Shown one piece after another: positions 47,101 through 58,358 of a stretch of 64,000 nt of DNA (within the stretch, counting starts at the first letter, position 1; the number at the start of each line of letters is the position of its first letter). Source of the DNA: Rutstroemia sp. NJR-2017a BVV2 (lineage: Eukaryota > Ascomycota > Leotiomycetes > Helotiales > Rutstroemiaceae); the NCBI GenBank assembly GCA_002946415.1, contig NJPS01000010.1:992001-1056000 (forward strand). The letters are read 5' to 3'. The notes under the pieces were generated by a model. The model worked only from the letters and a program-made list of their open reading frames with translations, did not search any database and was not told where the DNA came from. The translations under genes were made by a program, and so were the position numbers.

Positions 47101-50100
47101 TTCTCAACCCAAATCCAGTAACTCTCCGAGGTGCCATTGTGTCGATCGTTCCACTTGAATTCCGGCGTCAGCCACAACCTGATGCGTAAAACATCTCGAT
47201 TCAGAGGTGCAATCTCAGCTTCTACACTGAGAGTAGGAAAATTGTCTAGAATCTTGGATATCGTCTTTCCTGCGGCGTGATTGTGCACCATGGCACCAAT
47301 TTCAGCCGCATCCATTTCTTTCAGTGTTTCGATGGAGAGACTCTCCTTGGAGTCCAATTGGTTCAGAACCGGTTTAGCGAGCTCGAATTGGTGCAGAGGA
47401 TGTTGGAAAGCCCATATTCTCTTCTCGATAGATTTGCACAAGGAGAGAAGCACGAGACACTGATGACCCCAGCGACGATTCAATGCAATCATGAACAAAG
47501 CTCGACATATTCTAGCAGCTTGCTGAGCGACGTAATTCGAATCGTTGGCAAGCGCAAAATCCTCGAGTTGCGCTCGGGATATGTAAGACTGGAGCAGAAT
47601 GTTCGTCTTAGCTTGCGGTGTGTCGATACCACCGGCAACTTGACAAGGGACGAAGTCATTTTCTCGAAGCCCAGTAAGTTCTTTGGCTTCATTATCTCTT
47701 GACTGAATGTTGTCGAACTCTCCACTCATTGCAATCATTGTTAATACGTCGGCTTCGGACGCTTGTGGTTTCATCTATGAATCCCAACTGTCAGGCTGTG
47801 TTAAAAAATATTGAGGAGAGCATAACTAACCATAGTGTTGAAAATCTGTATACTGGTGTGAAGGATATAAAATTGACTGGCAATACGACCAACGTCTTTG
47901 CTTCGTAATTCCTCGGTTGTCTCGTTGAATATGATCATTTGACTCTGCTGCAGTGTTCTAGCAGCTTGAATGCACAGTTGCCGGCGGCGTTGCACGAGGT
48001 TAGGATCATCACGAGCCTCAGCCCAATCGATACCATACGTTAAAGGGTCTCTCTTCATCCGGACGAACAGGTACGAGTATCCAAGCCATGTTACCGCTTC
48101 AGGGATTGATGTAACAGTTCCAAGACCAATTTCGGCATTCAAGTTATCTACCAGATGTTTGGAGAATCTAGATTCGATAGGAACTTGAGAGGTTACAGCT
48201 TGAAGATAGTGATCTAGCTTATCGGCTGTCGTGCAAATCATACCAATACCAGTATCTTGGAACTGCGGTCTACCAGCACGACCGAAAATCTGGAGAACAT
48301 CTAAAATTCCTAGATCGATGAATTTACCCTCCTGGGCACTGTATACTTGTGTACCTTTGATGACTACCGCAGCGGCGGGCAAGTTAACACCCCATGCAAG
48401 TGTAGCAGTACAGCACAGCACTTTAAGAACACCATTTCCGAACAGTTTCTCCATGAGGTTTCTATCGGAACGAGCCATGCCGGCATGGTGGATGCCGATA
48501 CCCTTTGGTAGCAGTTCACGTAGCTCGCGACCCCGGGAGCTCTTCATTTCTTTAACGGCTGCTTCGTATTGAGGATGGTTGGAAGGGTCGAACAGATCTA
48601 TACAGACCTCATCTATGGCCTTCTCATATAGCATCTTGGCAGTGTTGAAAGTATCCTTTCTAGAATGAACAAAAACCATGACTTGGTGATTCTGTTCCAG
48701 CATATCTCGGACTTTTTCAAATGCTGTGGTATCGATATTGTCTCGAGATAGTTTAGTTCCAGCTTTACCCTTTACACCGATGAAATGTTGTTCTAACGGG
48801 ACTGGTCTGAAACTGGCGTCAAAGTAGAATAGGCCTGCGTAGCGGTTTACCTTCAAGAAATCGGCAACGTCGATATAATTCGGTAGGGTCGCGGAAAGAC
48901 CAACAATTCGAATGAGGGACTGGGTACTCTCGACTTGGCGCTCTGTACGAGCAACTAAAGACTCAAGGACAGCACCTCGATCATCGTGAAGCATGTGAAC
49001 TTCATCAATGATTAGAAGTCGGACTTTTTGAACCAATTCCGTGTCACCGGTGCCTTTGCGCGTAACAACGTCCCATTTCTCAGGGGTGGTGACGATTATT
49101 TGGGTTTGGAGAATCTCCTTCTTGGTAAGATGCATATCTCCAGTAAATTCACGAGCTTGAATACCCAGCCATGCAAGGCGTTTGCCTAGCTTTTCTGTAA
49201 TTTCTGCAGCCAATGCCTTCATTGGAGCAACGTAGACAATCTTGAAATCCGCCAGATTTACCACAAAGTCTGCAGACTCAGAATTCTCTGCAGGAGATGG
49301 TGTAAGGTTCTCGCCAATAGCATGGAGTATCGTGAGCATTGCTGCATCGGTTTTACCCTAGACCAATGTTAATATAAGTGATGTTGGAGAATAACCCCTA
49401 AGCCATACAAAGTGATACTTACAGCACCAGTGGGCGCACAAATGAGCATATTCTCACTCGTCTTATACGCAACAGGATATACAAGACTCTGCATGCGATT
49501 CAAGGACTTGTAACCCTTGAAAGTATTCCTGCAAAGACCGTCCATCTCGGAGATTTCAACAAGTCGTCGACCTGCACCAAGGGTTCCCACCTTACCTGCA
49601 GGAACTGAATATTCGGAGTATCGCTGTAAAACGTCAGTGTCGGAAATGGGACCACAGCGATTCCACGAAGTGTGGCAATGAACGGAGCTTACTTCATGTT
49701 CTGTTCTCTCACTACCCATTGGCAGAGCATACTTTTTACCGCGGGAGTCAAGTATATTGCCAGCATGATGCGACTTGTATACATGAGGGTAATTCTCTTC
49801 ACCCCTGTTAAGGCTGGGACCCAACACCGCATTCTTGTGCTCGTAGTCTCTCTGCCTCAAAGCTTCCTCTCGCTGTTTCTTGGTTTGTAGCTTTCCAGTG
49901 AAGATACCATCGTCCCTAGTCTTAGGAGCTGCTGTGGGAGCAGTAATTTCTTTCCGATGTGAAATGATTTCAATGACAAAGTCCAAATCATCGAAGCCAA
50001 TCATGTCCGTCAAAGTGGATTGGAGTTCTTCCTCAGCACTATCGGAACCCACGATAGCCATGATCTGTTCCTGAAGATCATTTCCCGACAGTCCTTGCTT

Positions 50101-50427
50101 TCTTTGAGCAAGTTCCATGCATTTGGCCTTCAGCCATTGAGGTCCATAACTTCCAGCACCTGCGCTGTCAGAAAGCCCAGGGTAATCGTCGTTAAAGTCG
50201 CTACCGGATAGATCGTCACCATCTTCACTGATGAAATCCCAAACATCGTCCCCGCTGCTCCCGGTAAATTCTTCATCATCGTCATCGAAATCCATATCAA
50301 TATCATAAGACTTTACTTCACCGTTTGTGGACTTGGGAGGCAACTTCAACTCCGCCAAGGCGCTCTTCATAGCAGCAAGTTGAGCTTGCCACTGTGCTTC
50401 GGCGGTATCTAGAGCCGTGGGAGACAT
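44184..50427 (-). CDS. SLH1: Slh1/ASCC3-type two-cassette Ski2-like RNA helicase (4 exons)
   Basis: Exons in transcript order are 50427-49693, 49623-49423, 49357-47831 and 47774-44184, giving 2017 aa. The acidic N-terminus precedes two helicase cassettes, each with a Sec63-type region. Cassette 1 has Walker A APTGAGKT (308-315), DEVH and SATLPN. Cassette 2 has SPTGSGKT (about 1169-1176) and DEIH, with a less standard motif III (STACAN). This arrangement is shared by Brr2 and Slh1/ASCC3; the short N-terminus and the [12 protein letters not shown] segment point to Slh1, the motor of the ribosome quality control trigger complex that splits collided ribosomes. The first intron is 69 nt, in frame and stop-free. 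The second interrupts Walker A of cassette 1. The C-terminus ends in a Gly/Lys-rich tail. SLH1 rather than BRR2 is my preferred reading. Confidence 0.92.
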
Positions 50428-50727
50428 GATTGCTGTCCTTCTGAGATCTTCAGGTCCTTCAAAGTCAAAATATTGCGGCCATTACGTCTCACCTACAGGT
50501 CTTGAGAAATGGCACGCCTCCATATGGCTTAGTGAATAAGCGGGGTGTTACTGTGAGTATCGGCGAAAAGAATGTCCGTTAGTCGTCGATGTTGGTTGGA
50601 CATGTGTGCATGAGGTAACCACCGAACGAGCTTCAACACAAGAACAAAGCCACACTTCAACCTCTCAGACAAATTCCATATTCCTAGAACTTCCTATAAT
50701 TACGAGAAATAACTCACAGTCGCAAAT
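50428..50727. promoter_or_regulatory. Bidirectional promoter SLH1/YKT6
   Basis: Only 300 bp separate the divergent start codons of SLH1 and YKT6, so both promoters and leaders must lie here. I see no clear named element. Confidence 0.6.
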
Positions 50728-51544
50728 ATGAAGTTGCATTACATTGGAGCATGTTCAGTAATCCTATAGTATCGATATCATCGAGCTGACCGCTATCAGA
50801 TAATCAAGAACACCGAGACTCCTGCACACGAGTTATGCTCGGCGAAAGAGTTGAGCTCATTCGGACGATTTACAAGGGGCAGGTGCGACTGTCTATGGTA
50901 TACATTTTATACACAGATTGCTGACGAGTGGAAACGATAGCGCTGGCGAGTTCATGACAGTATTCAGTAAGACGGTCGCCGAACGAACAAAGCCAGGTCA
51001 GAGGCAAGATATTGAACAAGATTGTAAGATCGCCCTCGCACTCGCAGTCCTCAACTCTGTTGGCTGACTGGAGTGCCATCTAGCCAACACATTTCACGCA
51101 TATGGACGAAGCGAAGGTATCTGCGGCATAATAATCTCCGATCACGAATACCCAGCCCTTGTCGCACATCAACTACTCTCTAAGGTCGTCGACGAGTTCA
51201 TCAGTGCCCACCCTCGGTCGGAATGGGCTACCTCAAACCCAACTATCTCCTTCCCACAACTCGATGAGTATATTACGAAATATCAGGACCCTCAACAAGC
51301 GGACAGTATTATGAAGATTCAGAAGGAGTTGGATGAGACTAAGATTGTGTTGCATAAGACTATCGAAAGTGTTTTGGAGAGAGGGGAGAAGATTGATGAA
51401 TTGGTGGCCAAGAGTGATGGCTTGAGCGCGCAGAGCAAGATGTTTTATAGTAAGTCGCATAGTATTTCAATTTACGGAAAGCAGGTCGCTAATGGTATAA
51501 TAGCACAAGCAAAGAAACAGAACTCGTGCTGTGTGGTTATGTAA
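50728..51544 (+). CDS. YKT6: v-SNARE Ykt6 (5 exons)
   Basis: Exons are 50728-50757, 50800-50882, 50941-51023, 51084-51449 and 51504-51544, giving 200 aa as in yeast. The longin domain starts MKLHYIG and contains GQRQDIE and [17 protein letters not shown]. The R-SNARE helix holds [13 protein letters not shown] and the core [20 protein letters not shown] with its central Arg. The C-terminus SCCVVM gives a farnesylated CAAX Cys with an adjacent palmitoylation Cys. Ykt6 is a lipid-anchored SNARE acting in ER-Golgi, intra-Golgi, vacuolar and autophagosome fusion. The first intron is only 42 nt, with a CTGAC branch site 10 nt from the acceptor. Intron 3 (51024-51083) is open for some codons, so a naive reading adds spurious sequence. 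The gene is convergent with GOT1. Confidence 0.95.
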
Positions 51545-51977
51545 ATAAGCAAGATTGGTTGGGTCTGGCGTTCGAGTCTTTTTTGATATCATTTGTGGAT
51601 GCAGTTTTCAATGGAGATCTTAAACCACAGTACGAGCTTCTCCACAACTGCTAGTAACGTTATCTTCTCGTGTCGGCTGAGCATATCCATATTCTTGGTC
51701 ATACAGAATCGTTTTATCTCATTTCAAACTTTCTTCGTCATTCATTAGTGAGCTTGAAGGAGCATATGCTCTACTTCGCCAGTTACCCTCTAGTCTATGC
51801 CTTGAAGGCCCCATATATCAGCCATCGTGGAAGTTCCCTATATACAACCTGAGCCTCTTTTACCACGCTAAGATCCCGCGACTTTCATCCCATCTAACAT
51901 CCATCATGGCCTCGTGATATTCGTGTACCCTTATTGGTCCCGTTGCAGGTGCTTATTGGTATCCACAGCGTGCTTCT
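51545..51977. other. Convergent 3' flanks of YKT6 and GOT1
   Basis: 433 bp holding the terminators of both genes; nothing else is seen. Confidence 0.5.
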
Positions 51978-52691
51978 TCAAACAGGCAGTTCCGCACCTC
52001 TCATCGCAACTCCACCTCTATCAACCATCGCACCAATCCAAGGGCCAATAATGGGTATGTTCCTGGCGAACCCAGCTATCGTCCCTAAAAAGTCACCAAA
52101 TAGAATGAATATGCCGTAAAGTTCCACCAAGAATCCAATCAAGGGCCATCTCATTAAAATCAGAGCAAGTCCACCGAAAAATGCTCCTGTTCCTTTAAGT
52201 TTCTGCCTTCGCGCAAAGAATAGCATCGTCTTTTGAGGTCCGATTATAATAGTTAAACCGATCAGGAAAAGGATCTGGAGGAGCATCGATGGTAAGCCTG
52301 AGGGCACTTTCCGGGTCGTTATGAATACGCACATTTCCCATCGCGAGCCTACATAAACTGTCAGTTCTGCACCGCTGCAAGACTTTTTGAATGATAACCT
52401 ACATAGCTCTGTCGAAGAACATGAGCACACCTCCAATCAGGAAGAACCCGCCTTTAACAATCCATTAGCACTGCTACATGAGCGGGAGCTCAAGGCAAGG
52501 AGTTGCACCTACCACCCGAGCAAAAGGCGACCCCGATCTCTATCCACCAAGCTATTAGTACAAGAACTTTGAAAGGCCATATCATGTTCTGCAGGGGAAT
52601 AATCTCGTTCGGCGCAAAGCAATTTGAAATTGCACTTTTGTGGTGAGAGACTGCACTTACTCTGGGAATCTGATAACCACATGGTAGGCAT
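51978..52691 (-). CDS. GOT1: Golgi transport protein Got1 (5 exons)
   Basis: Exons in transcript order are 52691-52661, 52539-52513, 52451-52403, 52348-52333 and 52274-51978, giving 139 aa; yeast Got1 has 138. The protein begins MPTMWLSDSQKIGV and carries four hydrophobic segments: GFFLIGGVLMFF, ILFLIGLTIII, a third around FGGLALILMRWP, and a fourth around GFLVELYGIFILFG. The loop QKTMLFFARRQKLKG is a family hallmark. Got1 is a tetra-spanning protein of early Golgi and COPII vesicles that helps ER-Golgi transport and fusion. Exons 2 and 4 are only 27 and 16 nt. All four introns have GT/AG ends and keep frame. A second Met (52682) is a possible alternative start. Its convergent neighbour YKT6 acts in the same pathway. 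Confidence 0.92.
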
Positions 52692-53507
52692 TGTGTATTC
52701 GTCCCAAATCGAAGCAGAAATATGCCGAAAGATATCGAAGACTCTGAAATAAAATTATAATGAATTGGAATAACTGATATTGACTGCTGGCTGTTAAAGA
52801 GAGTTGTCCTTTCCTTTTCTTCGTTGGACCTTTGAAAGAAACGCGGCCGCGGCTTAGGCGCGTCCGTGCTGCCACGGAATCCTAGCGTTATGTGGGGGTC
52901 AGTCCGCGGGCTCAATAAATTCTGTCGAACTTCTGCACCTTTAAACACAAGCACTTTATCCAAAAAGTCCACGGAGAAGAAAGCGAAATTTGCACGATCA
53001 TGAGATGGAACAGAACGTCTCTTTTGAAGTTTCTTCACTCATTTCTTAATACTGTCAGATAATTAGGTTTGATTTTCATTTATTGCCTGCGAGATTTACA
53101 AATATGAGAATCGAGTCCATATTTCACCAGCGAAAACTTGTCATTGCCGCGACGATCAGGATATAATGTCCTGATGACTGAGTCTCATTCTCCATATGTT
53201 CTCGGTACACCGTCTTATCTTGGCAGATATCAAAACTTCCATGATCGCGATTAAGCCGGAGCGTCTTCTTGAACCACCCATTGAAAGATGGGTGGTGGGT
53301 AGAATGAGCTTGACTTTGTCGGTCAGACATTCCTCCAACGATTTCTAGACCTGTTCAACTTCGTCTTCAGGTGTGTTATAGTATTACACATCCTTGTTGT
53401 AAGCTATATGAAAGCACCGCGCGAAAGGTATTGGAGATGGGTAGTGTCGCACTGTTGGTCTTCGAACTCCCTCCTCGATAATCTTTATTGAAAGCGCCCA
53501 CCAACGT
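52692..53507. other. Intergenic region IES6 to GOT1
   Basis: This 816 bp holds the IES6 terminator and the GOT1 promoter. Short open frames here overlap one another on the same strand and look like chance. No RNA gene is seen. Confidence 0.5.
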
Positions 53508-54080
53508 TCACTTCAAGACCGTATGCGCGCCTCGCGCTTCTAAATACTGCTCTGCTACCCCTTGACCCAATGACCTGACCACTCCGAAGACCTCTTTATT
53601 GTGATAACGTAGTCGAGTTTTGGGATCTGTGTAAGGCGCTGGTAAACCCGTAATATCGCAATAGTGCTTTGCATGTGCCAATGACGGCGCAGACTCAATG
53701 TTGGTATATGTAGCACTTGGCGCAGTAGACAGTCCATTTGTCCTCATATTCCTCTCCAATACCAGTTTCGATAGGTTCTTGGACGCCTGCGCGAGGTTTG
53801 GCTGAAGCGTAGAATTGCTGACGGGGCCAGATGGAGTTGCGTCGCCATCGGTGGAGGTAGTAGTATCGTCAGAGAAAGGAGTAGCAGTACCACTGTTGTC
53901 TTGTGTGGGCATCAGAGAAGCTTCTTTTCGAACCGCATCTCCAAGGATTGTCTTGATATTCTTGTTGCGACGTTGGTTCGGTCTCCAATGGGAATTACGA
54001 AATGATTTATGAACTGAGTGCATGTCGAGCTGATCAATAAGCTGCTGATGAGCCTCCGCTTCAGGAGTTGCTGGCGCCAT
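53508..54080 (-). CDS. IES6: INO80 complex subunit Ies6 (YL1 C-terminal domain)
   Basis: A single-exon gene of 190 aa. The N-terminal block SFRNSHWRPNQRRNKNIKTI and the C-terminal block KHYCDITGLPAPYTDPKTRL followed by RYHNKEVF are characteristic of Ies6; the latter is the YL1 C-terminal domain shared with Vps72. Between them lies a Ser/Thr-rich disordered linker (about 60-110). Ies6 pairs with Arp5 in the INO80 chromatin remodeller, coupling ATP hydrolysis to nucleosome sliding. The gene is divergent from DAD4 across 235 bp, and ARP5, encoding the direct partner, lies about 1.06 kb away on the other strand. Confidence 0.95.
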   Translation of the reverse strand: MAPATPEAEAHQQLIDQLDMHSVHKSFRNSHWRPNQRRNKNIKTILGDAVRKEASLMPTQDNSGTATPFSDDTTTSTDGDATPSGPVSNSTLQPNLAQASKNLSKLVLERNMRTNGLSTAPSATYTNIESAPSLAHAKHYCDITGLPAPYTDPKTRLRYHNKEVFGVVRSLGQGVAEQYLEARGAHTVLK

Positions 54081-54315
54081 TATCGATTATTAAGTCGTCA
54101 ACGGTTGAGCTGTTTTTGGTTTTCGTTGCTGGTTGTAGCTAGCCGTCGCGATGTTCAAGCTTCCATCTCCTGCATGAGCGCGTTTGACCAATCACGTGCG
54201 AGCTTGAACCACCTATTCTGTCCGGTCATCAACACAGCAGCTATAATTTTATGATATAACACACCAACTTTTAGAAAGTTCATATTCATTGACGTCCGGC
54301 GGGGAAATATACATC
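54081..54315. promoter_or_regulatory. Bidirectional promoter IES6/DAD4 with CCAATCACGTG
   Basis: These 235 bp separate the two divergent start codons. An element CCAATCACGTG lies at 54188-54198, combining a CCAAT box with a CACGTG E-box. The same 11 bp sequence occurs at 1475-1485. CCAAT boxes are bound by the CBC/Hap complex in fungi; its role here is inferred. Confidence 0.55.
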
Positions 54316-54741
54316 ATGGTATGGACGAATTTCATGGATAACTTAGCAAAACTAACAGTGTTGTAGGAAAGTCCTCACGAGCACCAGCAGAACCTGCTAC
54401 TAGGACGAATTATCACGAACGTGGTATGCCAATCTCTGAGAAGTGGTCTCCTTAAATAGTGACTGAGTACGAGCAGGAGAAACTCAATGAAGCAATCATG
54501 CTCCTCAACAGAAATCTTCAGGTATGAGCTGCAGCAGACACAATTTTGTGGGGGACAAGTTCTAAGACCGACTAGGAGATCAACATCCAGAACATGAACG
54601 TTGAGTTAGTAGCGCAAATGTTCAAGAACTACCAGTCTAACGTTCTATTCCATTTGGAAGGTATTTGCAGTTGCTTATACTCACCTCAGAAAGCATACTA
54701 ATTCTCTTCTAGCAACGGATAGTCTTAAGGAACCCTCGTGA
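54316..54741 (+). CDS. DAD4: DASH complex subunit Dad4 (5 exons)
   Basis: Exons are 54316-54318, 54367-54423, 54477-54521, 54576-54660 and 54713-54741, giving 72 aa, exactly the size of known Dad4. The reading gives [18 protein letters not shown], then [20 protein letters not shown] and [17 protein letters not shown], matching the very conserved Dad4 pattern. Dad4 is part of the ten-subunit DASH/Dam1 ring that couples kinetochores to spindle microtubules. The first exon contributes only the ATG; the intron follows at once with GTATGG. All junctions are GT/AG and keep frame. No exon is long enough to stand out as an open frame, so the gene is easy to miss. Confidence 0.93.
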
Positions 54742-55138
54742 TAGCGATAGAAGGACGTGGCGGGGCTTTTATGAGTGGGCCAGCCTTGGATTGGAGTGAC
54801 TTGAATATAAATGCTAGGTTGAGAAATGAATAATGACAATTACAATACCCTTTTGTGTGTCTCGACCCGTATCGACATTTTATGTGCTTTAAACTGGTAT
54901 AGCTGCATTGCTCGGCGATCCAACAGCCTCGTTGTAAGAAATCCCAGCCTCGCGAATCGCAAAAGGAAGCACAACAACTTCAACTTCAACCTTCATTTTA
55001 CCAGCGAGACAATGAATTAGACTAGACCTTAACTTAGCATATCTCGACTTGCGATTACGGGTGTGACTATTTTCTCGAGTACCAATTTGATCGAACAATG
55101 ATCTAAACTGCAACCAAGCAACTCCCTTCAAAAGGAAG
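54742..55138. other. Intergenic region DAD4 to ARP5
   Basis: 397 bp holding the DAD4 terminator and the ARP5 promoter. No other gene is seen. Confidence 0.5.
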
Positions 55139-57578
55139 ATGGCGCCCTCAGCGACCGGTCATGAAGCGTCTGCATCGGAGCAACAGAATGTAGTTCCTCC
55201 ACCCACTTTATATCCCGCGAAGGAAGTTCACTTCGAGAAGTACGTTGCGCCTCAATCGGATGGATATCGAAAAGCCAAGTCGCGTGGTCCTGGACAGGCT
55301 GCGATAGTTATCGACAATGGTAAATTCCTATTCAACGCTACAGAATCTTAGTATATCGATTGCTAACAGACCATGCAGGATCATCGGCGACCCGAGCTGG
55401 CTGGTCTTTCGAAGACTCTCCGCGCCTAGACGTTCTTCCTCTTTTCGCCAAATATCGAGACAGAAAGTTAGGCAAGACATATTCATTCGTTGGAGCCGAT
55501 GTCTATGCGGATACTACAGCTAGGGGTCATATGAGGAATGCTTTCGAGGCAGGTAGTGGAATCATTAGCAATTGGGATGTGATGGAACAGGTGCTGGATT
55601 CTATCTTCCTCAAACTGGGGGTAGATTCGGAGGGAAGCGTAGATGTGCCAATTGTTATGACGGAAGCTGTTGCCAACCTCCCATATTCACGAAAATGTAA
55701 GGGCATTTCAGAGGCATAGTTTCATCATACTAACGGCAGTCTAGCAATGACGGAAATTGTTTTTGAATGTTATGGAGCTCCCTCCCTCGCCTACGGGATC
55801 GACTCCCTCTTCTCTTACGACTACAATAACGGCAAGACGGGACTCGTTGTGTCATCGTCTCACAGCTCGACGCATCTCATCCCGGTTTACAATTCAAAAG
55901 CGATCCTTACCCAAGCAACCAGACTCAACTGGGGGGGATTGCAAAGTGCTGAATATCTTCTGAAGCTCATTAAGCTCAAGTACCCAACGTTCCCCGGCAA
56001 GCTAAGTGCTTCCCAGATGGAATACATGATACAAGAGCATTGTTACCTGTCACGAGATTATGACCAAGAGCTAAGCAAGTACCTCGACTGGACGGGTCTG
56101 GAAGATAGAGATCGTGTCATCCAATACCCATACACCGAAGAAGTTGTTGTCCAAAAGAGTGAGGAAGAGGTAGCAAGAATTGCCGAGAAAAGGAAGGAGA
56201 GCGGGAGAAGACTACAAGAGCAAGCTGCCAAAATGCGCTTAGAGAGACTGATTCGAAAAGAGCAGGAACTTGATTACTATAGGGCTTTACAAGGCAAACT
56301 AGTAAACGAAACCAAAAAGGAAGCGAAGAGGTTACTCGATGCTGAAGACATGAAGGACGAGGCAGCCCTCGAGAGGACAATCAAGGAGCTTGATAAGTCG
56401 ATTAGAAAAGCCAGAACCAAGGATGTAGGTGGTCCAGAGATCGAGGAGGAAGTAGAAGAGCCAGATTTCTCCATGCTTGAGATACCGGACGATCAGTTAG
56501 ACGAAGCTGGCCTCAAGCAAAAACGGCATCAACGTCTCATGAAATCTAATCACGAGGCTCGCGCCCGTGCTAAAGCAGAGAAGGAAAAAGAGAAAGCCCG
56601 CATTGCTGAAGAGCAACGAGTTGATGACGAAAAACGCGAAAATGACCTCGAAGGCTGGCTGCAGGAGCGACGAAATGCTCGCGCCGCCATGCTTCAAAAA
56701 ATAAAGGAGAAAGAAAGACTCAAGGCCGATCTTGGCAACAGGAAATCCTTAGCCTCACAAATCCGCATGAAAACCATTGCGAACCTAGCGTCTGACAATC
56801 CGACTAAGAAACGTCGTCGTGGAGGTGATGACGACAACTTCGGCGCCAATGATGACGACTGGGGTGTTTACCGATCCGTAGCCACGGGGGACGCAGGATC
56901 CGATGACGAAGAAGAAGAAGATCTAGGCGCCAGCCTCAAAACTCTGGAAGCCGACCTGCTCAAATATGACCCGGAATTCACGGATCAGCACACGCACGAT
57001 GCACAAACCGATTGGACCAAATCTCTCATCCACGCCTTCCTCCGTGGACCCCGTCCCTTCGATCCTGCCAGCGCGAAGGAAGCCCATCAACTCCATCTGA
57101 ACGTCGAGCGCATCCGCGTCCCCGAAGTCATCTTCCAGCCGAGCATTGCTGGGCTGGACCAGGCGGGCCTGGTGGAAATTGCGGCTGATATCCTTACGCA
57201 GCGTATACCGGGGCTGGGCGGCGCTATGCGACAGGAGGAGTTTTTGAGAGATATCTTTTTGACGGGGGGGAATACGCTGTTCGAGAGTTTTGACGAGAGG
57301 TTGAGGGATGGCCTGAGGGCGCATTTGATGGCGGATATGGCTAACGGGGTGAAGATTAGGAGGGCGGGCGATGCAGTGCTGGATGCGTGGAGGGGAGCGG
57401 CGAAGTGGGCGGGCAGTCAGAGGTGGGCGGATGCAAAGGTTACGAAAGAGGAGTATGCGGAGAAGGGCGCGGAGTATTTCAAGGTTAGTCTCGAACTGCT
57501 TTTCTCTACGTGAATTGAAATGATCCATGTTGCTAACTTCGTTATTAGGAACACGATCTAGGGAATGCATATTCCTGA
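55139..57578 (+). CDS. ARP5: Actin-related protein 5, INO80 subunit (4 exons)
   Basis: Exons are 55139-55319, 55379-55696, 55745-57483 and 57549-57578, giving 755 aa. The actin fold begins with AAIVIDNGSSATRAGW (phosphate-binding loop 1). It continues through MTEAVANLPYSRKSMTEIVF and ECYGAPSLAYGIDSLFSYDY, and ends with LTGGNTLFESFDERL. A charged, coiled-coil-rich insertion of about 270 residues (Lys/Glu/Arg-rich, then an Asp/Glu-rich patch) lies inside the fold, as in other Arp5 proteins. Arp5 with Ies6 binds the Ino80 ATPase insertion and contacts the nucleosome. The last exon adds only nine residues (EHDLGNAYS). Phase and junctions are consistent throughout. Confidence 0.96.
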
Positions 57579-58358
57579 TTAGGAAGGGAATTATAATTTA
57601 TGTTCTTACACATCAAGCATAGTCAATTTGAAAAAGAAGAGATTCTATCTTACTCATATATCCAGACATTGCTCTTCATTGCCTGTAATGGGGAAAATGA
57701 GCTCCCGGGCAGTTCAAGGATATGTATGTAATGAATATTTCATAGTAACTGGCATTATTTTTTGATTTGCTATGATCTACCCTACCCTACCCTCCCTCCG
57801 CATCCCATCCAGTCCCCTCTTCTCCATCCACGGTGATTCTTTTTCGTTCTTCTCCGAGACTCCGGAAGTCGTTTTCGAGCTGAGTGAGACTCGGCGCATT
57901 TCGTAATGCTGACTTAATCTAGCATCTCCGGCTAATTCGGTAGTCCCCGAACTGTCCTGCACTGCAACCTCCGACACTCCATCCTAGGGAACACAGCGCA
58001 ACCCACCCCCTCACGCCTCGCTTGGCTCAGAATACCTGACATATGCAATATTTTTAGACGATAGCGTTCCTCCGTACACAGTAAATCAACAAGCACAACA
58101 CCCACCACAAGCATGTCCGTCCATAGAAGCTTGCCGCTAGTGAAGAAGATAGGTAAAGTAAAAGCCGCGAGGCGGACAAACGCCAGCCGAACACAAAAAA
58201 CACAAGATACAAGGATGAAAATCAGCCCCGAGTTACTACAAGTAGCAACGTAAAATCCATGTACCGTTTCCTTCCCAAATATTTCCCCATTCTTCATTAA
58301 CGCCGTGTGCCCAAAAGGAGCAAAAGGAAAGAAAAGAAAGGAGTGAAAGCGTGCAGGT
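57579..58358. other. Convergent intergenic region
   Basis: This 780 bp lies between the 3' ends of ARP5 (+) and the bZIP gene (-). It contains a CCCTA pentamer run (about 57779-57795). No gene is supported. Confidence 0.5.

Noticed and set aside
44184..50427. Alternative identity BRR2 (U5 snRNP helicase) for the two-cassette helicase
   Set aside because: The N-terminus is shorter than in Brr2, and the [12 protein letters not shown] segment fits Slh1/ASCC3 better. A phylogeny would decide.
52490..53038. 182-codon open frame on the minus strand upstream of and overlapping GOT1 exons 1 and 2
   Set aside because: It runs through the GOT1 promoter and first intron in a different frame; the spliced GOT1 model explains the conserved residues better.
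57779..57797. CCCTA repeat resembling telomeric DNA
   Set aside because: It is a pentamer run, not the CCCTAA hexamer, and it is short and internal between two housekeeping genes.
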